Numbered from the stretch's first letter, positions 7,775 through 16,047 are shown. The stretch: DNA of 18,111 nt from WJMT01 sp041686095 (GCA_041686095.1 JAWLEN010000050.1:1-18111); one strand, 5' to 3'. The notes: generated by a model not told the origin, from the letters alone. Translations and numbers: made by a program.

Positions 7775-9436
7775 ATGGCTGAAATGAAACTTATCGGGGG
7801 TTACCCAGAATATATGCGCGAGTCTATAAAAAAGGTGGAACAAACCAGGATGAAGAGGAAAGACTACACTCCCCCCGCCTTCACTCCGGAAGAACAAAAG
7901 GAAGTGCTTAAACTTCATCCTGACTTCGCTCCAGGTGGAAAAAGGAAATTATCCATTGGGCCCAATAAAGGAGACAAAGGCCCTGCTGAAGTATTGGATT
8001 TGCTTGAAGCTTATCCTCTTATTGAAGAAAAAGATGTTGATCTTTCCAGTGCCGATTACAACACTGAAATTCTGATAATCGGCGGAGGACTCGCAGGAAC
8101 CACTGCTGCGATTTGGGCTAATGAAAGCGGCGTTAAGACTAAAGATATCCTTCTTGCCAATAAGTTAAGACACGGTGATGCGAATTCAATCATGGCTGAG
8201 GGAGGGACTCAGGCCGCTGACAGACCTAATGATTCTTTATTGCGGCATTATTTAGACACCATGGGAGGAGGACATTATGCCAATAAGCCTGATGTTCTCA
8301 ATGCCTTGGTTAATGATGCTCCTTTCATCATGCAGTGGCTTTTAAAACTGGGAGCTATCATCGACCGCGAAGAAAACGGAGATTTTCTTGAGAAATGGGG
8401 AGGAGGAACTTCCGCAAAAAGACTTCATTCCTGCAGAGACTACACCGGTCTTGAGGAATTTAGAGTCATAAGAGACGAATTTAGAAACAGAGAAATTCCC
8501 TGCATCGAACATTATCCAGCGGTTGAGCTGCTCACAGATGGCAAAGGTAGAGTCACGGGCGCCGTTCTTTGGAATATTGAAACAGGAGAGTATAAAATAG
8601 TCAAAGCCAAAGCCACTATTCTTGCCACAGGAGGCTTTGGAAGACTTCATATCAGAGGTTTTCCCACCACCAATCACTATGGAGCCACCTGTGATGGAGT
8701 TGTCCTGGCTTATCATGCAGGCGCTAAACTAAGAGACATAGATACTGTTCAGTATCATCCCACCGGCGCTGCTTATCCTATCCAAATCGTTGGCTATCTT
8801 CTCACTGAAAAGCTCAGAAGCTCAGGGGCCCAGCCCGTTAATAAAGACGGAGAAGCCTTTGTGTTTCCTCTTGAGCCGCGAGATGTTGAAGCTTCTTCGT
8901 TCATCAAAGAATGTTATGTTAAAGAGAAAGGGATCACCACTCCCACAGGATTGAGAGGCATTTGGCTGGATACCCCGCTTATTGAAATCAAAAATGGAGA
9001 AGGATATATTGACAAGGCTTTCCCTGGCATGAGAAGAATGTACAACCGGTTTGATATCGACATGAGAAAAGATCCTGTTCTTGTATTCCCCACCCTCCAC
9101 TACCAGAACGGAGGAGTGGAGACAGATCCATGGGGAAAAACAAATCTTGACGGCCTCTGGGTAGCCGGTGAAGTATCTGGCGGTGTGCACGGCAAGAACA
9201 GACTCATGGGAAATTCAACTCTTGATACCATGGTCTTTGGAAGAAGAGCAGGAATCTCTACGGCTGAATATGTAAAAAACAACAATCCCACTCTGAAATT
9301 AACTCTGAAGCACACCAAAGAATACATAAAACAGCTCAAGGACGCTGGGATAAAAACAAAGAGAAGGGCTCCCATTCTTCTTCCTGATTACAGAGGAAAA
9401 GCAGCCTTAGCCCGAATGATTGATGTTTTTCAATAA
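7775..9436 (+). CDS. Fumarate reductase / succinate dehydrogenase flavoprotein-like subunit
   Basis: A 553-residue flavoprotein, with FAD-binding GGGLAG at residues 103-108 after an N-terminal extension of about 95 residues. Residues corresponding to the fumarate/succinate site are all present: His328 (QYHPTG), Arg348 (KLRSSG, the proton-shuttle position), His442 (LHYQNGG) and Arg476 (GKNRLMGN). The histidine that covalently holds FAD in membrane-bound FrdA/SdhA aligns, by the following AEGG motif, with Asn137, so FAD is probably non-covalent. The protein stops soon after the FAD-binding end and lacks the long C-terminal helical domain of SdhA. It is last in the operon, 16 bases after the iron-sulfur subunit with AAAGGAGG upstream. 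Likely reaction: fumarate to succinate or the reverse. L-aspartate oxidase and other members of the superfamily are less likely given the iron-sulfur partner. Confidence 0.82.
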   Translation: MAEMKLIGGYPEYMRESIKKVEQTRMKRKDYTPPAFTPEEQKEVLKLHPDFAPGGKRKLSIGPNKGDKGPAEVLDLLEAYPLIEEKDVDLSSADYNTEILIIGGGLAGTTAAIWANESGVKTKDILLANKLRHGDANSIMAEGGTQAADRPNDSLLRHYLDTMGGGHYANKPDVLNALVNDAPFIMQWLLKLGAIIDREENGDFLEKWGGGTSAKRLHSCRDYTGLEEFRVIRDEFRNREIPCIEHYPAVELLTDGKGRVTGAVLWNIETGEYKIVKAKATILATGGFGRLHIRGFPTTNHYGATCDGVVLAYHAGAKLRDIDTVQYHPTGAAYPIQIVGYLLTEKLRSSGAQPVNKDGEAFVFPLEPRDVEASSFIKECYVKEKGITTPTGLRGIWLDTPLIEIKNGEGYIDKAFPGMRRMYNRFDIDMRKDPVLVFPTLHYQNGGVETDPWGKTNLDGLWVAGEVSGGVHGKNRLMGNSTLDTMVFGRRAGISTAEYVKNNNPTLKLTLKHTKEYIKQLKDAGIKTKRRAPILLPDYRGKAALARMIDVFQ

Positions 9437-9466
9437 TACTTTGGTTTTATAAATTATTGGCTGGAT

Positions 9467-9913
9467 TTATCCGTCTACTTCAAAATCTCCGCCTCTGCCA
9501 GAATTCTCAGAGCCTTCTTCCTCATCAGAAAATTTTTGTTCCAAAGCAATTATTTTAACTAGATTTCCAGGATAGTTCTGCTTCTTTTTTTCTCCATAAG
9601 GATTAAACTGAACTCCGGTTTGATACTTATAGCTTTTTCCTGGATTGGCGGCTGACCACCTGACTTTCCCTAAAAGCTCTAGAGGGATTCTTTCCCCCGG
9701 AACCGAAACTTTCATCTTAATTTTGGCATTTATATCAAGCTTATTCTGGCATACAAAACGAAGTCCTCCCCGGCTTAAATCCATTACCGGACAAAACTCC
9801 TCGCCATAACTTCTTTTCAATTTAGGAGAAAAACGGAAGACCTTATAGCTGACAGTTGCACCAGGGATTTCAAATCTGATGCAGGCTCTTCTTTCTATTC
9901 CCTTTTTTACCAT
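9467..9913 (-). CDS. Stand-alone PilZ-domain protein (probable cyclic-di-GMP receptor)
   Basis: A 148-residue protein. It carries the two PilZ binding elements: R-x3-R as Arg9-Arg13 (after Glu7-Arg8), and D-x-S-x2-G as Asp45-Ser47-Gly50 in DLSRGG. PilZ domains bind cyclic di-GMP and change partner activity in motility, adhesion or polysaccharide export. No effector domain is attached; residues 120-148 form an acidic, glycine-rich tail. The ATG at 9913 is preferred over the in-frame TTG at 9919 because AAGGAG at 9920-9925 is six bases from the ATG and touches the TTG. It converges on the frd gene with a 30-base gap. It has its own predicted promoter and so is probably not part of the glycine operon. 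The target is unknown. Confidence 0.8.
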   Translation of the reverse strand: MVKKGIERRACIRFEIPGATVSYKVFRFSPKLKRSYGEEFCPVMDLSRGGLRFVCQNKLDINAKIKMKVSVPGERIPLELLGKVRWSAANPGKSYKYQTGVQFNPYGEKKKQNYPGNLVKIIALEQKFSDEEEGSENSGRGGDFEVDG

Positions 9914-9966
9914 GAACAACTCCTTCTTGTACTCCCGTCCATCATTATCATTCTTAACTTCATAAA

Positions 9967-9994
9967 TTTATAACAAATCCCCCCTAAAAGTCAA
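9967..9994 (-). promoter_or_regulatory. Sigma70-type promoter for the PilZ gene
   Basis: Reading the minus strand: TTGACT (9994-9989), a 16-base spacer containing GGGGGG, then TATAAA (9972-9967) preceded by TGT, an extended -10. Five of six bases match consensus in each hexamer. Predicted transcription start is near 9960, about 47 bases before the PilZ ATG. Confidence 0.55.
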
Positions 9995-10017
9995 ACTTTT
10001 ATAAATTATCGTAATCC

Positions 10018-10233
10018 TTTCTAAAGCCGTGATAGAGGTGATGTATAATGTTTAAAAAGGGGAGAGGGCAAGGGATGAGGAATCCCCTGTGAGGGTTGAG
10101 CGGGCATGGTTCCTCTTTTGAGGAGAGCGAAGCCCGAACCGGGAGGGAGATTCCACGCTGGGGAATCGAGCGGGTGACGAATCCCTTGCCCTTCCCCTTA
10201 TCTGTCAAATAAACTCTATCACGGAATTAGAAA
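10018..10233 (+). repeat. Outer inverted repeat enclosing element copy 1
   Basis: The arm at 10018-10037 and the arm at 10214-10233 are reverse complements at 18 of 20 positions, including 11 uninterrupted pairs (10027-10037 with 10214-10224, CCGTGATAGAG). They enclose the G+C-rich core element. The arms are A+T-richer than the core and unrelated in sequence to the outer arms around copy 2. They may be the host target site, for example a hairpin split by insertion, or a variable outer helix of the same structure. Confidence 0.7.
10058..10199 (+). ncRNA. Structured repeat element, copy 1 (candidate non-coding RNA or small mobile element)
   Basis: A G+C-rich 142-nt block, clearly richer than its surroundings, aligning without gaps to 17760-17901 at about 87% identity by hand. 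A closing stem pairs 10058-10076 with 10181-10199 (18 of 19 positions, two of them G-U). Internal hairpins are 10111-10115 with 10120-10124 (TCCTC/GAGGA, four-base loop) and 10150-10154 with 10162-10166 (seven-base loop); CGGGC 10101-10105 can pair with GCCCG 10132-10136. Between the copies at least five pairs change on both sides: 10059/10198, 10062/10195, 10071/10186, 10075/10182 and 10154/10162. That pattern supports a conserved fold rather than a chance palindrome. No coding capacity conserved between copies was seen. Transcribed strand is not established; the description uses the plus strand. It lies between glyS and the PilZ gene. Confidence 0.7.
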
Positions 10234-10241
10234 TGCTTCCT

Positions 10242-10270
10242 AAATTAGCCATATCCTGATATGGTAATTT
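10242..10270. terminator. Palindromic hairpin after glyS, possible bidirectional terminator
   Basis: Arms AAATTA + CCATATC (10242-10255, with G10248 bulged) pair with GATATGG + TAATTT (10258-10270): 13 pairs around a two-base gap (opening the last pair gives a usable loop). It lies eight bases beyond the glyS stop. On the plus strand a T6 run follows at 10274-10279, favouring termination of plus-strand transcripts, including any read from the copy 1 element. On the minus strand only the TAATTT of the stem is U-rich, so termination of glyS is less certain. Confidence 0.42.
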
Positions 10271-10277
10271 GCGTTTT

Positions 10278-12365
10278 TTACAAATTATCCATATCCACGA
10301 CCACTTGGGAGTAATCCGCAACCATTGAAAAAAGCTTGCTGATGGCTCGCAAAAGAGAAAGCCTGTTTTTTCTCAGCTTTTGATCATCAGCCATCACCAG
10401 AACATGATCAAAAAAGTTGTCTATAGTGGATCTAATCTCTAAAATAAATTTTTGGGCTTTACTGAAATCTCCTGTTGAAATCAGCGGCAGAATCTTCTCC
10501 TTTAAGGTGGAATATTCTGTGTACAGTTTTATCTCTTCTTTTTCCTCAAAAAGATCCGGCTCCATTCTTCTTTTTGGCTGGCCTCTCAGTATGTTGTTCA
10601 CTCTCTTGACCACTATGATCAGTGAATTAAAATCAGAGCTGTCCTTGATCTCATCCAAAGCTTTCAATCTGAGAAAAGAATAATAAATATTATCAAATCC
10701 AGCTCCAAGCGCCGCATTGACTAAATCATAACGAAATCCCTGTCTCTCATAGAGATGATGAAGGCGGTCCTGGAAAAATACCTTGCACTGTTTAGTGAGT
10801 TCTTGCTTGGATTTAATGAGAATGTTTCCGTATCCATTAACCGTCTCATCAACCAATCTGGCTAGCGAAAAACTCATTTTTTTATTCAGAATAGTCCGGC
10901 ATATACCCTGGGCATTTCTTCTCAATCCAAAGGGGTCTTTAGAGCCGGAAACCTCTATCCCAATCCCGAACGCTCCCACAATAGAATCGATCTTATCCGC
11001 AATGGACAGAACCGCTCCGTTCATAGTTGATGGAGGAGAATCATCCTGACTCACCGGCTGATAGTGCTCATAGACAGCTTTCCAGACCTGTTTGGGATAT
11101 CCCTCCTCTTTGGCATAAAGACCTCCTGTTTTCCCCTGAAGAGAAGGGAATTCTCTGACCATTTCTGTGATCAAATCCACTTTACACAGTTCTGCGGATC
11201 GAATAAGGTCTTTCTTATCTTTAATGCCTAATTGATCTGAAAGGAATCGAGCGATGTGTTTAATCCGAGAGATTTTTTCTTCATAATTTCCCAATTTTTC
11301 TTGATAAACAATCCTCGCCAGTAAGTCTTTTTTCTCTTTCAAAGGTGTCTCCAGGTCATGCTTCCAGAAAAAACGAGCATCTTCCAGTCTAGCCTTCAGC
11401 ACTCTCTCATTGCCTTTTTTTACCAAAGATTTACTGTCAGGGCTGCCGTCTGTCACCCCCAGGAATACAGGGAGCTGCTTGTTCTCTTTATTGACCACTG
11501 AAAAAAGGCTCTGCCCCACTTTCATCGCGGTACTCAACACATCAATAGGAAGTTTCAGATAATCTTCAGGAAATTCCCCCATAAAAACATAGGGATATTC
11601 CACATCATAAATGATCTTTTCCAGAAGTTCTTTATCAGGATAAACTTTGGCATTCAGAGAGGAAAGTTTATCTTTTATCTGTTTTTCAATTTTTTGTTTC
11701 CTTGATTCAGCATCGACAATGACTTTCTTCTGTCCGAGTTTGGATAAATAATCCTCAAAAGAATCTACCTTTATTTTTTCCGGAAAAAATAATTTGTGTC
11801 CATAAGTATATGAAGTAGTGGAGATATCTCCGAATTTAAATGGGACCAATTCTCCTCCGCACAGGCAGAGTATATTTTTGATGGGTCTGGAAAAACGAAC
11901 CGAACTTTTCCCCCATCTCATCATTTTAGGAAAAGAAAGTCCGGATATCAGTTCTGGAAGAATCTTTTTCAGTAACCCGACCGCATCTTTTCCTTTTACC
12001 GTCTTTTTGATACCGACATATTCACCTTTCTTGTTTTTTATGATTTCCAAGTCATTGACTTTTGCCTTATTTGATTTAGCAAATCCTTTAGCTGCGGCTG
12101 TTGGATTATTGTCTTTATCAAAGGCGACTTTTTTGGGAGGACCTATGATGACCTCTTGCTTGGATTGCTGTTTTGGGACTATGTCCCCATATAAAACCAA
12201 ACGTCGGCATGTTCCAAAAGTCTTTATCTCTCCGGGTTTTTGATCCTCACCAACCAGATGCGCATCCTTAAGCCGCCTCTCAAACCCTTGTTCTAATTGA
12301 TCTAAACCTGATTTAACATGAGCAGCCGGCATCTCTTCTGTGTTTATTTCTAACAAAAACTCCAT
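10278..12365 (-). CDS. glyS: Glycyl-tRNA synthetase, beta subunit
   Basis: A full-length 695-residue beta subunit of the bacterial tetrameric glycyl-tRNA synthetase. It begins with the family start LLEINTEEMPA and carries GSKDPFGLRRNAQGICR-like sequence in the C-terminal half. The beta subunit recognises tRNA(Gly), with a helical anticodon-binding domain near the C-terminus, while GlyQ holds the aminoacylation site. The ATG lies five bases after the glyQ stop, with the AAAGGAG ribosome site inside the end of glyQ, so the two subunits are translationally linked. It is the last gene of the glycine operon. The downstream side holds a palindromic hairpin and structured element copy 1. Confidence 0.95.
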   Translation of the reverse strand: MEFLLEINTEEMPAAHVKSGLDQLEQGFERRLKDAHLVGEDQKPGEIKTFGTCRRLVLYGDIVPKQQSKQEVIIGPPKKVAFDKDNNPTAAAKGFAKSNKAKVNDLEIIKNKKGEYVGIKKTVKGKDAVGLLKKILPELISGLSFPKMMRWGKSSVRFSRPIKNILCLCGGELVPFKFGDISTTSYTYGHKLFFPEKIKVDSFEDYLSKLGQKKVIVDAESRKQKIEKQIKDKLSSLNAKVYPDKELLEKIIYDVEYPYVFMGEFPEDYLKLPIDVLSTAMKVGQSLFSVVNKENKQLPVFLGVTDGSPDSKSLVKKGNERVLKARLEDARFFWKHDLETPLKEKKDLLARIVYQEKLGNYEEKISRIKHIARFLSDQLGIKDKKDLIRSAELCKVDLITEMVREFPSLQGKTGGLYAKEEGYPKQVWKAVYEHYQPVSQDDSPPSTMNGAVLSIADKIDSIVGAFGIGIEVSGSKDPFGLRRNAQGICRTILNKKMSFSLARLVDETVNGYGNILIKSKQELTKQCKVFFQDRLHHLYERQGFRYDLVNAALGAGFDNIYYSFLRLKALDEIKDSSDFNSLIIVVKRVNNILRGQPKRRMEPDLFEEKEEIKLYTEYSTLKEKILPLISTGDFSKAQKFILEIRSTIDNFFDHVLVMADDQKLRKNRLSLLRAISKLFSMVADYSQVVVDMDNL

Positions 12366-12370
12366 AGAAA

Positions 12371-13216
12371 CTAAGACTCCTTTCCAGCCGTATATCTTTC
12401 AGTGATTTTGATGACCAAAGCTCTAATTTGGGAAATAATTTTGACTCTTTCTGTCACACTGATAGCTCCCCTGGAATCCAGAAGGTTAAACAAGTGCGAA
12501 CACTTCAAACACATATCATACGCCGGAAGAAGAAGACCTTTCCTGATTAATTTTCTTGCTTCCCGGACATTCATGGAAAAAGATTTATGCAGCGCATTGA
12601 TATCAGCCTGGTTAAAATTATATTCTGAAAACTCTTTTTCTTCTAAAAACCGGAGATCTCTGTAAGTCACATCCTCTGACCACTTTAAGTCATAAATATT
12701 ATCCACTCCCTCTAAGAACATCTCCAGCCTTTCAAGACCGTAGGTGATTTCAACAGGTACAGGAAAGATTTCAACCCCACCAGCCTGCTGAAAATAAGTA
12801 AACTGGGTGATTTCCAATCCGTCCAGCAGAACCTGCCATCCGACTCCCCAGGCTCCTATAGTGGGTGATTCCCAGTTGTCTTCATCAAATCGAATATCAT
12901 GTTCTTTTAGTTTTATCCCTAAAAATTTCAGGCTTTCTAAATATCTCTCCTGAATATCTGAAGGAGAAGGCTTCATGACCACTTGATACTGAAAATGCTT
13001 TTGAACTCTGTGTGGATTCTCTCCAAATCTTCCATCTGTGGGGCGCCGGGAAGGCTGGACATAAGCCACCTTCCATGGTTTTTTGTCAATCACCCTAAAG
13101 AATGTATCTGGAGTCATGGTCCCAGCCCCCACTTCCAAATCATAAGGCTGTGCTAAATAGCAGCCTTGGTTGGCCCAAAATTCCTCCAGCTTCATGATCA
13201 AACTTTGAATGCTCAT
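12371..13216 (-). CDS. glyQ: Glycyl-tRNA synthetase, alpha subunit
   Basis: A 281-residue alpha subunit, typical length. It contains the class II synthetase core with conserved GAGTMTPDTF near residue 30, QPSRRPTDGRFGENP near 55-70, and GLEITQFTYFQQAGG in the middle, all diagnostic of GlyQ. It forms glycyl-adenylate and charges tRNA(Gly) together with GlyS. The gene follows gcvPB by 13 bases and precedes glyS by five, so glycine breakdown and glycine charging share one transcript. The two-subunit enzyme is restricted to bacteria, which supports a bacterial origin for the window. Confidence 0.96.
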   Translation of the reverse strand: MSIQSLIMKLEEFWANQGCYLAQPYDLEVGAGTMTPDTFFRVIDKKPWKVAYVQPSRRPTDGRFGENPHRVQKHFQYQVVMKPSPSDIQERYLESLKFLGIKLKEHDIRFDEDNWESPTIGAWGVGWQVLLDGLEITQFTYFQQAGGVEIFPVPVEITYGLERLEMFLEGVDNIYDLKWSEDVTYRDLRFLEEKEFSEYNFNQADINALHKSFSMNVREARKLIRKGLLLPAYDMCLKCSHLFNLLDSRGAISVTERVKIISQIRALVIKITERYTAGKES

Positions 13217-13229
13217 CAGACTCTTTCTC

Positions 13230-14678
13230 TTAAGGCTTCCATCTCAATCTTGGCTCTCTGGCTGCTTTTGTCTCATCCAGCCGCCGGACATAAGACTCTT
13301 GAGGAGCTGATTTCAGAACATCCGGATTTTCTTTAGCTTCTCTATCAATCTGCTTCATGGCATCAATAAATAAATCCAAATCTGCTTTACTCTCTGTTTC
13401 CGTAGGTTCTGTCATCAAAGCTCCATGCACAATCAAAGGAAATGACATGGTGGGGGGATGAACTTTCAGGTCAATAAGTCTTTTGGCAATATCGATATTA
13501 GAGATGTTGTGCTTTTTTTGGTATTTGTCTGAAAAAACACATTCATGCAGAGTGGGCGCTTTATATTTAAGGTGATATTCTTTCTCCAGGCTTTTCCTTA
13601 TGTAATTGGAATTCAAGACCGCTGTTTCTGAGGCTTCCTTGAGTCCATCCGGCCCTAAAGACAGGATATAAGCCAATGCCTTGACCACCACCAAAAAATG
13701 ACCATAAAAACCATGAATCCGGCCAATAGTCTTCGGATAGTTTTCATCCAAAGAAAAATGACTTCCTTTGTGTTTGATCCTGGGAATAGGAAGATAGGGT
13801 TCAAGTCCCTTTTGAACCCCTACAGGTCCGGACCCCGGGCCTCCCCCTCCATGAGGTGTGGAAAAAGTTTTATGCAGGTTTAAATGGATGACATCAACTC
13901 CCATATCCCCTGGGCGGCAGATTCCCATCAAAGCATTCATGTTGGCTCCATCCATGTACACAAGGCCTCCCTGTGAATGAACAATCTCAGCTGCTTCTTT
14001 GATCTGGCATTCAAAAATACCCAGCGTGTTTGGATTGGTGATCATGACAGCGGCCACATCTTTGTTCATATTCTTTCTCAGATCCTCTAAATCCACAGTT
14101 CCGGACTTATTGGACTTTATCTCTTTGACTTTATAACCACATATATGAGCACTTGAAGGATTGGTGCCGTGAGCTGAGTCTGGAATCAGAACAAACTTTC
14201 TGGGATCTCCCCTATCTTCCAGACAGGCTCTGATCAACATCATTCCCACGAGTTCACCTTGCGCTCCGGCTGCAGGCTGAAAAGTAAAGGCTTTCATGCC
14301 TGTGATCTCTATGAGCATGTCCTCTAATTCACTAAGGATCTCAAGATTGCCCTGACAAAATTTGGGATCAAGAGAGGGATGAGCTGAGATAAAATTTTCT
14401 ATCTGTGCCACTTTTTCATTGATCTTGGGATTGTACTTCATGGTGCAGGACCCCAAGGGATAAATCCCTTTGTCAATACAGTAGTTGGCCTGGGAAAGAC
14501 GTGTGAAATGTCTCACTACCTCCAGTTCAGAAACCTGAGGGAAATCCTTTATATCTTCTCTAACTGGAATGGAATCAGTCAGATTTTTCTTTTCAGGCAC
14601 ATCCAGCTCAGGAAATGTGAAACCTTTTTTTCCTTTATCACTTATCTCAAATATCAAACGTTCGCGTATCATGTTCAT
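13230..14678 (-). CDS. gcvPB: Glycine dehydrogenase (decarboxylating), subunit 2
   Basis: About 482 residues. The pyridoxal-phosphate lysine is Lys270 (numbered from the preferred start) in HLNLHKTFSTPHGGGGPG, the hallmark of P-protein. YPLGSCTMKYNP occurs near the N-terminus. With GcvPA it decarboxylates glycine and passes the aminomethyl group to lipoyl-GcvH. The ATG at 14678 is preferred: it follows GAAGGA at a good distance and gives the usual length, whereas an upstream in-frame TTG/GTG-type start (to 14732) would run back into gcvPA. With this choice a 19-base gap follows gcvPA. The split P-protein is common in Bacillota, Thermotogota and many other phyla, so it does not fix the taxonomy. 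Confidence 0.94.
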   Translation of the reverse strand: MNMIRERLIFEISDKGKKGFTFPELDVPEKKNLTDSIPVREDIKDFPQVSELEVVRHFTRLSQANYCIDKGIYPLGSCTMKYNPKINEKVAQIENFISAHPSLDPKFCQGNLEILSELEDMLIEITGMKAFTFQPAAGAQGELVGMMLIRACLEDRGDPRKFVLIPDSAHGTNPSSAHICGYKVKEIKSNKSGTVDLEDLRKNMNKDVAAVMITNPNTLGIFECQIKEAAEIVHSQGGLVYMDGANMNALMGICRPGDMGVDVIHLNLHKTFSTPHGGGGPGSGPVGVQKGLEPYLPIPRIKHKGSHFSLDENYPKTIGRIHGFYGHFLVVVKALAYILSLGPDGLKEASETAVLNSNYIRKSLEKEYHLKYKAPTLHECVFSDKYQKKHNISNIDIAKRLIDLKVHPPTMSFPLIVHGALMTEPTETESKADLDLFIDAMKQIDREAKENPDVLKSAPQESYVRRLDETKAAREPRLRWKP

Positions 14679-14697
14679 TTCTTCCTTCACCCCTTTC

Positions 14698-16047
14698 TTA
14701 AGCTGATAAAATCTCTTTGAACTGTTCAGCAAATCTGTCCAGATCCTGTTTTTGACTCACTTCAGTCACACACACCAAACCGCATTTTTTCAGTTCAGGA
14801 TAATATTTTTCTAAAGAAATGCCTGGAATTATTTTCTTTTTCATCAATCCCTTTTCTATATCTGCCCAGTCTTTCTCAGTTTGGATGACAAATTCATTGT
14901 ATACTTTTCCAGAAAAGGGGGATTTGACTCCTTTGATCCCTTTCAAAAGGTCATAGGCATAGTTTGCTTTTTGAAGATTTTGCCAGCTCCACTGTCTCAA
15001 TCCATTTTTTCCCAGAAGTTCTAAAAATATAGTGGCTCTGAGCGCACACAGAGCTTGATTGGTGCAAATATTCGAAGTGGCTCTTTCCCTCCTTATATGC
15101 TGCTCTCTGGTGGACAAAGTCAATACAAATCCCTGGTTTCCGTTGACATCCTTGGTTTCACCTGAAATCCGTCCCGGAAATTGTCTTAAAAATTCCTTTT
15201 GACAAGCCATAAATCCCAAATAAGGACCTCCAAAGCTGAGGGGTATTCCAAATGACTGAGCTTCGCCTGTGACAATATCAGCTCCCTGCTCACCCGGAGG
15301 TTTGAGCAGGCCCAAAGAGCTGGCTTCAGTGACCACAGCAATGGACAGGACCTTGTTTTCATGAGCCAAAGAGGAAATCTTGTCTAAGTTCTCAATAACA
15401 CCAAAATAATTAGGAGACTGGCACAAAACAGCTGAGGTCTCTTTATCCAGATGTTTTTTTAGCTCTGTCATACTGATCTGACCTGAATCATCATATTTGA
15501 TTTCCTGAATATCCATATCAAGGTTTTTAGTGTATGTCTTAATGACTTCCCTATAATGAGGATGAAGAGTCTTTGGAACCAATATTTTTGATTTTCGATT
15601 GATCCGGCTGGCCATGAGCACAGCTTCAGCTGTTCCTGAGGCTCCATCATAAAGAGAAGCATTGGAAATCTCCATTCCTGTCAGCTGACAGATCAGAGTC
15701 TGAAATTCAAATATCAGCTGAAGGGTCCCTTGGCTGACTTCGGCTTGATAAGGAGTGTAAGGACTGACAAACTCCCCTCTGCTGCTTAAATAATCCACAG
15801 CCGCAGGAATAAAATGCCGATAAGCTCCTGCCCCTTGGAAGCAAATGTACTCATTATTTTTGTTTTTATGAGCCATTTGATTAAAATATTCCATTATCTC
15901 AGGTTCTGTCTTTGCTTTGGGGATTTTTAATTTCCGTTTCAATTTTATGTCATCTGGAATGGAATCAAACAGCTCCTGTGGAGAGGATGCTCCAATAACT
16001 TTGAGCATCTCTTTCTTGTCTTTCTGGCTTAAAGAAATATAACTCAT
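14698..16047 (-). CDS. gcvPA: Glycine dehydrogenase (decarboxylating), subunit 1
   Basis: A 449-residue P-protein N-terminal subunit, typical length. It carries FQGAGAYRHFIPAA near residue 70 and SPYTPYQAEVSQGTLQ shortly after, plus SNICTNQALCALRAT in the C-terminal part, all conserved in GcvPA. It is the partner of GcvPB in the P-protein heterotetramer. The ATG lies 23 bases after the gcvH stop. The C-terminus (EILSA) ends just before gcvPB. No truncation or frameshift is apparent. Confidence 0.95.
   Translation of the reverse strand: MSYISLSQKDKKEMLKVIGASSPQELFDSIPDDIKLKRKLKIPKAKTEPEIMEYFNQMAHKNKNNEYICFQGAGAYRHFIPAAVDYLSSRGEFVSPYTPYQAEVSQGTLQLIFEFQTLICQLTGMEISNASLYDGASGTAEAVLMASRINRKSKILVPKTLHPHYREVIKTYTKNLDMDIQEIKYDDSGQISMTELKKHLDKETSAVLCQSPNYFGVIENLDKISSLAHENKVLSIAVVTEASSLGLLKPPGEQGADIVTGEAQSFGIPLSFGGPYLGFMACQKEFLRQFPGRISGETKDVNGNQGFVLTLSTREQHIRRERATSNICTNQALCALRATIFLELLGKNGLRQWSWQNLQKANYAYDLLKGIKGVKSPFSGKVYNEFVIQTEKDWADIEKGLMKKKIIPGISLEKYYPELKKCGLVCVTEVSQKQDLDRFAEQFKEILSA

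Noticed and set aside
8342..9375. Three minus-strand open frames of 91-124 codons within the frdA-like gene
   Set aside because: All lie antisense to a strongly conserved flavoprotein frame and none has a recognisable domain.
10058..10199. Elements as CRISPR repeats or tRNA genes
   Set aside because: Two copies 7.7 kb apart with no spacer array, and no tRNA-like acceptor, T-loop or anticodon arm arrangement.
9999..10208. Minus-strand open frame of 69 codons across element copy 1
   Set aside because: It is open only because the element is G+C-rich. It starts and ends outside the element boundary, and no conserved peptide was seen in copy 2.
11818..12243. Plus-strand open frame of 141 codons inside glyS
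   Set aside because: Antisense to glyS, which is continuous and full length here.
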